Below are positions 15,248 through 24,063 of a stretch of 64,000 bases of DNA, piece by piece (the stretch's first letter is position 1; the number at the start of each line of letters is the position of its first letter). The notes beneath the pieces were generated by a model. The model was not told where the DNA came from. It saw only the letters and a list, made by a program, of their open reading frames with translations, and made no database searches. Source of the DNA: Bacteroidota bacterium (GTDB lineage: Bacteria; Bacteroidota; Bacteroidia; UBA4408); the NCBI GenBank assembly GCA_016721765.1, contig JADKHO010000002.1, positions 248,001 through 312,000 of the forward strand. Direction: 5' to 3'. The position numbers and the translations under genes are program-made.

Positions 15248-18200
15248 TTAATTTTTAGTATTTCCTAATTTAATAAATCGCTTCACTTCCGATTTATCTT
15301 TATAAAAAACACGCACTGCATACACTCCACAGGGTAGAAAATTAGTTTTTAACACGGTTTGATTCAAGCCTTTGCTAAAATTTTGTTTTCCATTATCCAA
15401 CACCACTTTACCTAAGCCATCATAAATTTTAATTTCAACTTGCCCATCAGCAGGTAATATAAACGGTACCATTAACTCTTCCACCACCGGATTGGGAAAA
15501 GGATTTGCGAAAATAAATGCATCGTCGATGAAAGAAATACACATTTCATTGTTCCAAGGAAAATAATCGTCTACACCGTTGGGTTTGATGGCTTCCACAC
15601 ATACAAAGTTAGATGCATTGCTGTCACTGATGCGATGTAAACCGATAAAATTGTAAGTAATAGATTCTTGAATTTCCAAGGTATCAGTTAAAATTTCTTT
15701 AGAGGGTGCTTGTCCGTTAATAAAATTATACAAATCCACTTTATAGATTTTTCGGGTTCCTTGATTCTGTATGTCCGCACTTACGTGGAGATAATTTTCT
15801 TCATCTAAGCTGGTTCGCACTGCCAAAACGGCTATATCAACAGAAGCTGTTTTTACAAAAAGTGAATGCACTGCATTTGCTGTGCAACCACTTGTATCGG
15901 TAACCGTTAGGCGAATCACAAAGGTACCGGTATCAGTAAAAATATGCGTTGGATTTTCGATTTGACTAAGTGCTGAGCCATCACCAAAATTCCAGCTAAA
16001 ACCTATTACACCTTCGGTTGATGTATTGATAAAATCAATAGGTAAAGGTGGATCACCTACCGTTGCAGATTGGGAAAATGAGGCTATTGGAAGCGGACTA
16101 ATTAATACTGTTTTTACAATTGTGTCGGCACAGCCTTGCAAGGTTCTAACAATTAGTCGAACGGTATGCGCGCCAATACTAGTAAATTTGTAGGTGGGGT
16201 TCTTAAGTGATGAAGTGCCTGCATTATCGAACTTCCAATTCCAACTGAAAAGAGAATCCACACCGAGGCTAGTGCTTTGCATACTTTTATCGGTAAATTC
16301 TGTAAATCCATTGAGGCAATTCTTGGTGTAAGAAAAGTTGGCCAGTGGCTTGGAAACTACTTGAACTACTTTAGCAATCGAATCTTTGCAGCCTTTGCTG
16401 TCAGTTATTTTATACGTTATCAAATGTGTTCCCACAGGGTTTAAAAAGGAATGCGTTACCGCAGATATTAAATTCGGAAACGACGATACTATTAATGGGC
16501 TATTGTCATTAAAATTCCAAGAATTGTTTAATACCGTTCGAGGAAAAGGTAAAAAGGAATTGTCTTGCATCGCAACCGGGTAGCCTTCACAGGTAACTGC
16601 ACTACTAAAATTTGCCTGAGGTGCTTGAATCACTTGTATGGTTTTATTTATACTATCGCTGCATCCAAATACAGTTAAAACGGTTAACGAAACTTGATAA
16701 GTACCGGCTGCACTATACACATGCTTTGGATTTTTAAGGGAAGAGCTATTGTTAGTTCCACTTCCGGGATCACCAAAATCCCAGGTATAACTGAGCACCG
16801 GGCTGCCAAAAGTTTGACTGGTATTGGAAAAAAAAGTTTCATTGTTTTCGCATGCATTCAAATTTGTTTTCACAAAATTGGCAAGAGGAATTGGATTAAT
16901 GTGCACTTCCTTAGTTAAAACAGCAGAACATCCGGCCACAGTAGTAATCTTTAATTTTGCTTGATACACGCCGGCTGCACTATACAAATGGGTAGGGTTT
17001 TGAGTACTATCTATATTGCTAACAGAAGTAGAATCATCAAAATTCCAAAGCCACGATACAATGGTATCTCCAGAAGGTGGAAAAGAAAAATCAGTAAAAT
17101 GTGTTGGGTCGCCATAGCATACAAGCGAATCAAAAGTAAAAAGCGGACTAGGTGCTACACCATTAATCTCAACTATAATACTATCTCTTTTTGGGCAGCC
17201 TAAACTATCGATCAAATCTACCCAATAGGTATAAAATCCGGTAGGTTGATTTACTTGAATCGTGGGAAATTGCGAATTATTGTTCCAGGTGTAACTGCTT
17301 ATACTATTCGGAAATTGCAAGGGCGCTAAAGAATTACCGGAGCAAAAAACGGTGTCACTCGGGTAACTTCTATACGTATTAAAGTTATCGTATTCAATTA
17401 AAATGGTATCCGTGTAAAACGAACAATTAAAAGCATCAGTAATTTTTGCAAAATGCGGACCGGGCTGTGAGATGATATAAAGCGAATCGGTCGAAAGATC
17501 TTGCCATTCAAAGGTATAATCAGCTTTACTCAAACCGGTATTCCAAGTAAATGTTGCACCTGCACATAAGATCGTATCGTTAATTTGAGCCACACTTGGA
17601 TAACTTATCACGATGGTATCGCTAGACGGCACATCAAATGCATTTATCGTATTTACCCAATACGTGCCCGGCGCAGAAACCGTAATTGAATCAATTGAAT
17701 CGCCGGTAGACCAGAGGTATTTTTTATACCCGGTACCTGCGTGAAGTGTTTGACTACAAAAGGAATTCAAATTTAAATCAGGACCTAAATTTACGTTTGC
17801 TTGGGAATAATGACCTAAAAGATAATTGTGAACACCGGCTAGTTCAGTAGGATTTAACTTTCGATTATAAATAATAAATTCAGCTATATAACCCTGTTTA
17901 GTAAAGTCGCCTGAGGGTGAAGCACCTATCCATTTGGAACCTGAGAAATTTGCACGAGGATAATTGTAGCCTAAATTTTGATTTATTGTATTAAAAAAAA
18001 ATGTGGTGTTGGGTGTTGAAAGTGTATCGTATTGTTTTGTGTAAATGAAGTAGGCGGATGAATCTAAAGGAACTTTTACAGCTTGGCCAGATTCACCAAT
18101 ACCTTGAGCAACGGTAGAAAGGCAGTGATTGTTTGCAGCGTTAAAATCATAGAAATAGCAGGCGCCTTGCGTTGGATTTAGTTTTGCAACAAATAATATG

Positions 18201-18505
18201 GTATAATCATTCAGGTTATAAATTGGATTGGTGGTTAATGCTAAACGACAATCATTAAAATATACTGCAGATTTACCATTAATTGCAGAAACCGAACTTA
18301 TAAATGGCAATGACGCGTTTGGAAATCCATGATTTAAATTTCCACTCACATCATCCCATTCAGTTACATTATTGCCAGACATCACCACTCCCGTATCGGC
18401 CCTGAGCCAAAGAACCAAACCTTGATAACTAATGGGAGTTTGCGCGAGCAAGATGCCGAACTGAATAAAGAAGAAACCGGCAAACAGAATGATTTTTGCT
18501 TTCAC
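15248..18505 (-). CDS. Secreted PKD-repeat protein with LamG-like domain and T9SS sorting domain
   Basis: The 1085-residue protein has a signal peptide (FAGFFFIQFGILLAQ). A LamG/concanavalin-like domain follows, with LVLWLRADTGVV at about 30 and FIIYNRKLNPTELAGVHNYL at about 210. Several Ig-like segments with paired cysteines come next, then about five PKD domains between residues 455 and 880. The repeats show WNFDDST, WDFGDPGSG, WNFNDNS, WNWKFDN and WNFGDGSA, each followed by a GxYxxxLxV strand. The C-terminus from FANPFPNPVVEE to FIKLGNTKN is a type A T9SS sorting domain. It is probably a cell-surface or released adhesin or glycan-binding protein. No enzyme domain was seen. It faces the PNGase F-like gene divergently. 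Confidence 0.88.
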   Translation of the reverse strand: MKAKIILFAGFFFIQFGILLAQTPISYQGLVLWLRADTGVVMSGNNVTEWDDVSGNLNHGFPNASLPFISSVSAINGKSAVYFNDCRLALTTNPIYNLNDYTILFVAKLNPTQGACYFYDFNAANNHCLSTVAQGIGESGQAVKVPLDSSAYFIYTKQYDTLSTPNTTFFFNTINQNLGYNYPRANFSGSKWIGASPSGDFTKQGYIAEFIIYNRKLNPTELAGVHNYLLGHYSQANVNLGPDLNLNSFCSQTLHAGTGYKKYLWSTGDSIDSITVSAPGTYWVNTINAFDVPSSDTIVISYPSVAQINDTILCAGATFTWNTGLSKADYTFEWQDLSTDSLYIISQPGPHFAKITDAFNCSFYTDTILIEYDNFNTYRSYPSDTVFCSGNSLAPLQFPNSISSYTWNNNSQFPTIQVNQPTGFYTYWVDLIDSLGCPKRDSIIVEINGVAPSPLFTFDSLVCYGDPTHFTDFSFPPSGDTIVSWLWNFDDSTSVSNIDSTQNPTHLYSAAGVYQAKLKITTVAGCSAVLTKEVHINPIPLANFVKTNLNACENNETFFSNTSQTFGSPVLSYTWDFGDPGSGTNNSSSLKNPKHVYSAAGTYQVSLTVLTVFGCSDSINKTIQVIQAPQANFSSAVTCEGYPVAMQDNSFLPFPRTVLNNSWNFNDNSPLIVSSFPNLISAVTHSFLNPVGTHLITYKITDSKGCKDSIAKVVQVVSKPLANFSYTKNCLNGFTEFTDKSMQSTSLGVDSLFSWNWKFDNAGTSSLKNPTYKFTSIGAHTVRLIVRTLQGCADTIVKTVLISPLPIASFSQSATVGDPPLPIDFINTSTEGVIGFSWNFGDGSALSQIENPTHIFTDTGTFVIRLTVTDTSGCTANAVHSLFVKTASVDIAVLAVRTSLDEENYLHVSADIQNQGTRKIYKVDLYNFINGQAPSKEILTDTLEIQESITYNFIGLHRISDSNASNFVCVEAIKPNGVDDYFPWNNEMCISFIDDAFIFANPFPNPVVEELMVPFILPADGQVEIKIYDGLGKVVLDNGKQNFSKGLNQTVLKTNFLPCGVYAVRVFYKDKSEVKRFIKLGNTKN

Positions 18506-18670
18506 AAGTGGGATTTGCTTACAAATATAAATTATAAAGAGAGATATTTTTACTTGTTTCGATTTAATGCAGAAATTATCGGTTGATTATTTTGCATCGG
18601 AAGTTAATCTCTTGTTTTAAAAAAAATCTAATACAAAAAAAAGTTCATTTAAAACCCCTAATATTAGTTA

Positions 18671-18701
18671 TTGAGTGCACTCAGAGGAAGCTGTACTTTT
18701 A
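18671..18701 (+). promoter_or_regulatory. Promoter TTG-N20-TACTTTTA
   Basis: TTG at 18671-18673 is followed after 20 bases by TACTTTTA at 18694-18701, one base off the TAnnTTTG consensus. It lies 44 bases upstream of the PNGase F-like gene. Three bases into the spacer is a perfect palindrome GTGCAC (18675-18680). Confidence 0.55.
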
Positions 18702-18745
18702 GCCATTAATTAAATATTAACCCGAATATAATCTTCACTATCATT

Positions 18746-20680
18746 ATGAAACTAATCAAATTTGTTCCATTCATTGTCGCCTTGATGTTGCTGGGCAATG
18801 TTAGTATGTCACAAGCATCTATTGGTGACACCAGTACAGTTTTTTCACATTGGAATTATACTGTTGTTACCGATCCAGGAGCAGGTAGTCATCCTTATCC
18901 CAGTTGGGCTGTTTTTGCCGATACCAGTGTAAAATACCGTAAAGTTATCTTACACATCAACTACAAATGCCCTCCCGGAATGGCTTGTGGCGAATGGGAC
19001 TATTTGGACTATGTGTATTTGCGCAGAGTGGGTGGAGTAAATGCTCCTTCAAAAGATATTGAAATTGCTCGTTTTATTACTCCTTACGGGAATGGAATGA
19101 CTTCAGCTTGGCATTCTGAATTTCACATGGATATAACTGACTACGCACTATTTTTGCATGATTCAGTTGAAGTGGAATACCGCCACGATGGCTATGAAAC
19201 AACTGCAAAAGGTTGGTTGGTAAATATGTATTTCGAGTTTATTGAAGGTACACCGGTGATGGAACCAATAAAATTTACACAACTGTGGAATGGCAGCATG
19301 CCTTTCGGATATTCCGGTAATCCAATCGAAAATTACCTGCAACCGGATACCATTGTCGCAACCGGCAATACCAAGACCATGCGCATGCGTATATTACAAT
19401 CGGGGCATGGCTCTGATAATAATGGCTGTTCAGAATTTTGCTCTAAAACACGCACACTCTATTTAAATGGAAACATTTTGGGTCAACGCAGTATTTGGCG
19501 CACCAATTGTGGACTAACCCCTATTTATCCCCAGGGTGGCACTTGGATTTATAGCCGCGGAAACTGGTGCCCGGGTTCTTGGGTTTTCCCCGATTTTTAT
19601 GAGGCAACAGTTAACGGAGGTTCTTCTAATATTTTTGATATGAACATGCAAAGTTATACCAGCACCAACCCTTCCGCTCGCTACGCTGTAAATGCTCAAT
19701 TAATTGAATATGGTCCTTCAACGCATGTTAATGATGCCTCCATTGAAGAAGTATATTCTCCAAATTCGATGTTTGAATACTCCCGTATGAACCCCATTTG
19801 TGACAATGCTAAAATTAATATTCGCAATAACGGAAGTGCTGCCATCACAAGCGCAACCATTAAATATGGAATTGAAGGAATGCCACAAAGCACTTACAAT
19901 TGGGTAGGAAACCTTGCTAAAAATAAAGCTGTAGATGTTGTTTTGGGCGATGTACTTCCAACTTATCCAAGCTATCAAACATTTAAAGCTTATATTGCCA
20001 CTGTAAATGGTGTTGCTGATGAATATAACTACGACGATACCGCCAAAACAATGGTCAACATCCCACCAATGTATGACTCAGTAATGATTTTTGTTTTCAA
20101 AACGAACAATCAACCTACCCAAAATAACTACACCTTAAAAAATACTGCAGGTACCACACTTTACTCAAGAACTACAGGCTTAACAGCGAATACAACTTAT
20201 CGCGATACATTTAGACTTGCTCCAGGATGCTACCGCTTTACTTTTAATGATACCGGTAACGACGGTTTAAGCTGGTGGGCAAATACCGCAGGAGGTTCAG
20301 GAACGGCAAAATTTTCAAAGTTGACATCTCCTAATTTTAAAGTATTTAATCCCGATTTTGGTAGTCAAATTTTTCAAGCCTTTACTGTTGGAAGTAATCC
20401 ACTTTCAATTCAGAAGAATGCAGCAAAAGAAGTTTCACTCGATATTTTTCCTAACCCTACTTTAGGCCCATTGAATATGGAAATTCAATTGCCAATTGCA
20501 GAGGATTTTAAATTAGAAGTGTATAATGGAATGGGACAAAAAATACTTGAAAAAAATTATGTAAAATCCGATTATCAAATGCTCGAATTTGATTTCAGTA
20601 AATTTGAATCAGGCATGTATTACGCTAAAATTACCTCCAATCACTATACTGCCACCAAAGAAATCGTGGTAAGCAAGTAA
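18746..20680 (+). CDS. Peptide-N-glycosidase F-like secreted enzyme with T9SS sorting domain
   Basis: PNGase F cleaves the amide bond between Asn and the first GlcNAc of N-glycans. The 644-residue protein has a signal peptide ending near MSQA. It then has two beta-sandwich domains whose motifs match PNGase F: CGEWDYLDYVYLRR (Asp85), IARFITPYG (108-115), YETTAKGW (Glu151), GHGSDNNGCSEFC (Glu230) and NWCPGSWV (273-280). By eye these three acids align with Asp60, Glu118 and Glu206 of the Elizabethkingia enzyme. A middle region of unknown fold follows (about 330-560). The C-terminal sorting domain starts DIFPNPTLGPLNME and ends KEIVVSK. It would be exported through T9SS and stay at or near the surface. 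A promoter (18671-18701) and a terminator (20705-20736) suggest a single-gene transcript. Confidence 0.85.
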   Translation: MKLIKFVPFIVALMLLGNVSMSQASIGDTSTVFSHWNYTVVTDPGAGSHPYPSWAVFADTSVKYRKVILHINYKCPPGMACGEWDYLDYVYLRRVGGVNAPSKDIEIARFITPYGNGMTSAWHSEFHMDITDYALFLHDSVEVEYRHDGYETTAKGWLVNMYFEFIEGTPVMEPIKFTQLWNGSMPFGYSGNPIENYLQPDTIVATGNTKTMRMRILQSGHGSDNNGCSEFCSKTRTLYLNGNILGQRSIWRTNCGLTPIYPQGGTWIYSRGNWCPGSWVFPDFYEATVNGGSSNIFDMNMQSYTSTNPSARYAVNAQLIEYGPSTHVNDASIEEVYSPNSMFEYSRMNPICDNAKINIRNNGSAAITSATIKYGIEGMPQSTYNWVGNLAKNKAVDVVLGDVLPTYPSYQTFKAYIATVNGVADEYNYDDTAKTMVNIPPMYDSVMIFVFKTNNQPTQNNYTLKNTAGTTLYSRTTGLTANTTYRDTFRLAPGCYRFTFNDTGNDGLSWWANTAGGSGTAKFSKLTSPNFKVFNPDFGSQIFQAFTVGSNPLSIQKNAAKEVSLDIFPNPTLGPLNMEIQLPIAEDFKLEVYNGMGQKILEKNYVKSDYQMLEFDFSKFESGMYYAKITSNHYTATKEIVVSK

Positions 20681-20704
20681 TTTAAAATCTAACCCTAACC
20701 CAAG

Positions 20705-20736
20705 AGGCTGCCCGGTTAACCGGTGCGGCCTTTTTT
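20705..20736 (+). terminator. Intrinsic terminator after the PNGase F-like gene
   Basis: AGGCTGCCCGG (20705-20715) pairs with 20720-20731 around loop TTAA, with one bulged T and one G-T pair, and runs into six Ts. It argues against an ATG-like start at 20723 for the following gene, since that codon would sit inside this stem. Confidence 0.85.
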
Positions 20737-20800
20737 ATTTGTAACACACCACAAGTTTCTAAGTACCCTATCATTCAGAGTAAAGGCAAGTAAATATTTC

Positions 20801-20808
20801 TATTTTTG
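20801..20808 (+). promoter_or_regulatory. -7 element TATTTTTG upstream of the permease
   Basis: An exact TAnnTTTG match lies 19 bases before the chosen ATG (20828). No TTG sits at the right distance upstream, so only the -7 half is supported. Confidence 0.5.
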
Positions 20809-20827
20809 CAAGAACCAAAAAGCAATT

Positions 20828-22762
20828 ATGAACCTGAATACTCTTTTCCGAAAAAAATCAGTTGAACAGATTTTACAAAAAGTTAAAGAGGAAGATGAAG
20901 CAAATGCACATGCAGGACTTGCAAAGCATTTGGGCGTAAAGGATTTAACCGCTTTTGGTATTGCTGCAATTATTGGCGCCGGTATTTTTAGCACCATTGG
21001 TCAAGCAAGTGCCGATGGCGGTCCAGGGGTTATATTTCTTTTTATTTTCACTGCAATCGCTTGTGGTTTTGCGGCATTTGCTTACGCGGAATTTGCTAGC
21101 ATGGTGCCGGTTTCGGGCAGTGCATATACTTATTCTTATGTAGCTTTTGGAGAACTTACCGCTTGGATTATTGGTTGGGCTTTAATTATGGAATACGGAA
21201 TTGGGAATATTACCGTGGCTATTTCATGGAGCGATTATTTTACCGGATTGCTTGCCAGTGGCGGAATTCATGTGCCGGCATGGATGACGATGGATTACCT
21301 AAGTGCTTCCAAGGGATATACGGCTGCAATGAAAGAGCTTTCAGATGGGGCAGCTTTGAACAGCCTATCACTTTCTTTGCAAGATGCTTATCAAGCTTGG
21401 CTAAGCGCTCCGACTATGGGTGGTTTTCATTTTGTGGCTGACATTCCGGCGCTCGGAATCATAATTTTTATTACTTGGTTGGTATATAAAGGAATTCGTG
21501 AATCACGCAATGCTGCCAACTTGATGGTAATTATTAAATTGGCTGTTGTACTTTTAATAATTGCAGTAGGCGTTTTTTATGTTGATACGAATAATTGGCA
21601 TCCCTTCACTCCCAATGGTGTAAGTGGAATTCTAAAAGGTGTATCAGCAGTGTTTTTTGCTTATATAGGTTTTGATGCCATCAGCACCACCGCCGAAGAA
21701 TGTGTGAACCCACAGCGCGATTTGCCCAAAGGCATGATGTGGGCAATTATTATTTGTACCGTTTTATATGTCGCCATCGCTTTAGTACTTACCGGGATGG
21801 TAAAATACAATGAATTGGCCGTGGGTGATCCATTGGCATTTGTGTTTCAAAAATTAAATTTAAAATGGTTGAGTGGAATTATTGCGGTGAGCGCAGTAGT
21901 TGCAATGGCAAGTGTATTGCTCGTATTTCAATTAGGTCAACCACGCATCTGGATGAGCATGAGCCGCGATGGTTTATTACCTAAAATTTTTTCACGCATA
22001 CATCCCAAATTTAAAACTCCTTCCTTTGCTACTGTTGTAACCGGCTTTGTAGTTGCTGTACCTGCATTATTTTTGAATTTAACTATGGTAACGAATTTAT
22101 GCAGTATTGGAACGCTTTTCGCATTTGTACTGGTATGTGCCGGTGTTTTAAAATTACAGAACGACCCAACAGCCCCACGTGGAAAATTTAAAACCCCCTA
22201 TCTCAATTCAAAATACATTTCGGGTATTCTGTTTTTTCTTTGTTTAGTTTTATCATGGAACTATAATACCGATAATGTTAAAGATTTTTTAGCCGCCCGA
22301 AAAGTTAAATCTGCCGAAGAAATTCTTCCACTTTTAAGTTCTCAGGAAGTGCAACATTTGCAACAAAAAGCGCTCGCAACTTATGATGTAAAATTTGTGT
22401 GCAGTGCAAATCTAGATTCAGCTGCCGAAAATCTAAATGCCTTAAAACCAAATCAAACTAACGCAATTCTACGATTGGCATCACTTCCTTCCGAATCAAT
22501 ATACAGCAGTGGTTGGAATGTGTTTAAACACAACATTCCCATGTGGATTTTTATTTTTATTTCGATCTTGTTGGTGTATTGGAGCTTTATCAAAAACCTA
22601 TCTTTAATACCGGTACTGGGCTTGACAAGTTGCTTATACATGATGGCCGAAATTGAATTAGAGAATTGGATAGGTTTCGCAATTTGGTTGTTAATTGGCT
22701 TAGTCATCTATTTTTCGTTCAGCTACAATAACAGCAACTTGAATACTCAAAAATCAAACTAA
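20828..22762 (+). CDS. APC-family amino-acid permease (cationic amino-acid transporter type)
   Basis: The 644-residue protein is an inner-membrane permease of the amino acid-polyamine-organocation superfamily. After a soluble N-terminus, TM1 has the substrate-binding glycine motif AIIGAGIFSTIG. GSAYTYSYVAFGELTAW marks TM3, and FFAYIGFDAISTTAEE the TM6 region. About 12 core membrane segments are followed by a roughly 120-residue loop (DNVKDFLAARKVKSAEEI...) and two or three extra C-terminal segments. The start at 20828 is chosen because the longer frame from 20723 would begin inside the preceding terminator and before the -7 element at 20801. The substrate is probably a cationic or neutral amino acid, by analogy with YfnA-like and CAT-type proteins. 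acpS starts five bases downstream. Confidence 0.9.
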   Translation: MNLNTLFRKKSVEQILQKVKEEDEANAHAGLAKHLGVKDLTAFGIAAIIGAGIFSTIGQASADGGPGVIFLFIFTAIACGFAAFAYAEFASMVPVSGSAYTYSYVAFGELTAWIIGWALIMEYGIGNITVAISWSDYFTGLLASGGIHVPAWMTMDYLSASKGYTAAMKELSDGAALNSLSLSLQDAYQAWLSAPTMGGFHFVADIPALGIIIFITWLVYKGIRESRNAANLMVIIKLAVVLLIIAVGVFYVDTNNWHPFTPNGVSGILKGVSAVFFAYIGFDAISTTAEECVNPQRDLPKGMMWAIIICTVLYVAIALVLTGMVKYNELAVGDPLAFVFQKLNLKWLSGIIAVSAVVAMASVLLVFQLGQPRIWMSMSRDGLLPKIFSRIHPKFKTPSFATVVTGFVVAVPALFLNLTMVTNLCSIGTLFAFVLVCAGVLKLQNDPTAPRGKFKTPYLNSKYISGILFFLCLVLSWNYNTDNVKDFLAARKVKSAEEILPLLSSQEVQHLQQKALATYDVKFVCSANLDSAAENLNALKPNQTNAILRLASLPSESIYSSGWNVFKHNIPMWIFIFISILLVYWSFIKNLSLIPVLGLTSCLYMMAEIELENWIGFAIWLLIGLVIYFSFSYNNSNLNTQKSN

Positions 22763-22766
22763 CATT

Positions 22767-23144
22767 ATGATTTTCGGAATTGGTACAGATATTATAGAAG
22801 TGGAGCGCGTACTTAAACTCATTGAAAAAGGAGAACTTGCGAAGCGAAGAGTTTTCAGCGAAAAGGAAATTGCCTATTGCGAAACCAAAAAAAACAAGGG
22901 TGAAAATTATGCTGCGCGTTATGCTGCAAAGGAAGCGTTTTTTAAGGCTTTTGGCACAGGATGGCGCGGCAAGATGTCGTTTAATGAAGTGGAGATTGTG
23001 AACAATCGTTTGGGTAAACCCGATATAAAATTATTAGGAGAAACGCTGCAAACCGTGAATAAAAAGAAAATTTCAAAAATTCATGTTTCGCTCACCCATT
23101 TAAAGGACATTGTGAACGCAGTAGTTATTTTAGAAAAAGATTAA
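22767..23144 (+). CDS. acpS: Holo-[acyl-carrier-protein] synthase
   Basis: AcpS moves the 4'-phosphopantetheine arm from coenzyme A to apo-acyl-carrier protein. The 125-residue protein begins MIFGIGTDIIEVERV with the metal ligand Asp8. It carries YAARYAAKEAFFKAFGTG, where Glu56 is the second ligand. FNEVEIVNNRLGKPDI and the HVSLTHLKDIVNAVVILE tail complete the family pattern. It follows the permease by four bases and its 3' end overlaps the convergent folD gene by four bases, so there is no room for a terminator between them. Confidence 0.95.
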   Translation: MIFGIGTDIIEVERVLKLIEKGELAKRRVFSEKEIAYCETKKNKGENYAARYAAKEAFFKAFGTGWRGKMSFNEVEIVNNRLGKPDIKLLGETLQTVNKKKISKIHVSLTHLKDIVNAVVILEKD

Positions 23145-24019
23145 TTTCTTTTTCCTTTGGCAGCGAGAAGCGTATTCTGCAGCAACGATGCTATCGTCAT
23201 GGGTCCTACTCCACCTGGAACCGGAGTAATGAAGGAGCACCTTGCTGCTACCTCATCAAACTTTACATCGCCCAAAATTTTATAACCTGATTTTGTTTCT
23301 TTCGCTTCTACTCGTGTAATACCCACATCGATTACAACAGCCCCAGGTTTCACATAATCAGCAGTTAAAAATTCAGCTTTACCTAAGGCAACAATTAAAA
23401 TATCGGCCTGAGTGCATATTTCCTTCAAGTTTTTTGTTTTACTGTGTGTTAGTGTTACCGTACAATTGCCGGGATTTGTATTACGTGCCATCAATATACT
23501 CATGGGCGAACCCACTATATGACTGCGCCCGATTACCACACAATTTTTTCCTTCCGTTTCAATTTTATAGCGTCTCAAAAGTTCCATTATTCCGAATGGT
23601 GTGGCGGGAATATAGGTGGGTAAATTCAATACCATTTTACCAATATTGCTCGGATGAAATCCATCCACATCCTTTTCGGGGGAAATGGCTTCAATAATTT
23701 TGTGCTCGTTAATGTGTTTGGGCAAAGGCAACTGAACAATAAATCCATCTACCTTTGAATTGAGGTTTAGTTCAGTAATTTTATCCAGCAGTTCCTGTTC
23801 TGTTATCTCAAGCGGTAAGCGCAAAAGCGATGATTCAAAACCAATTTTCTCGCAAGTTTTAACTTTGCTGCCCACATACGTTTCGCTGGCTCCGTCGTTG
23901 CCAACAATAATCGCAGCGAGGTGTGGAATTTTTTCGCCACTTTCCTTCAAACGGCTTACTTCTATTTTAATTTCTTCCTGTATGGCAAGTGAAGTAGCCT
24001 TTCCGTCTAATAAAATCAT
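23141..24019 (-). CDS. folD: Bifunctional methylenetetrahydrofolate dehydrogenase/cyclohydrolase
   Basis: FolD interconverts 5,10-methylene-, methenyl- and 10-formyl-tetrahydrofolate for purine and formyl-Met supply. The 292-residue protein shows ETYVGSKVKTCEKIG with catalytic Lys54 and VDGFIVQLPLPKHI. The NADP-binding segment reads VVIGRSHIVGSPMSILM, followed by DVDGFHPSNIG, and the C-terminal signature is TPVPGGVGPMT. It is complete. The downstream end meets acpS head-on. Upstream, on the same strand, a terminator at 24032-24057 separates it from ffh, so folD is likely to have its own promoter or depend on read-through. Confidence 0.96.
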   Translation of the reverse strand: MILLDGKATSLAIQEEIKIEVSRLKESGEKIPHLAAIIVGNDGASETYVGSKVKTCEKIGFESSLLRLPLEITEQELLDKITELNLNSKVDGFIVQLPLPKHINEHKIIEAISPEKDVDGFHPSNIGKMVLNLPTYIPATPFGIMELLRRYKIETEGKNCVVIGRSHIVGSPMSILMARNTNPGNCTVTLTHSKTKNLKEICTQADILIVALGKAEFLTADYVKPGAVVIDVGITRVEAKETKSGYKILGDVKFDEVAARCSFITPVPGGVGPMTIASLLQNTLLAAKGKRN

Positions 24020-24031
24020 ATTTTTATAAAT

Positions 24032-24057
24032 AAAAAAAGCCCTGCATAAACAGGGCT
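24032..24057 (-). terminator. Intrinsic terminator after ffh (minus strand)
   Basis: Read on the minus strand, AGCCCTG (24057-24051) pairs with CAGGGCT (24044-24038) around a six-base loop and is followed by a run of Ts (24038-24032). It lies seven bases after the ffh stop codon and 13 bases before the folD start. Confidence 0.88.
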
Positions 24058-24063
24058 AATAAA

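Noticed and set aside
20723..20827. Longer start for the amino-acid permease at 20723
   Set aside because: It begins inside the stem of the terminator at 20705-20736, and the -7 element at 20801 lies inside it; 20828 fits better.
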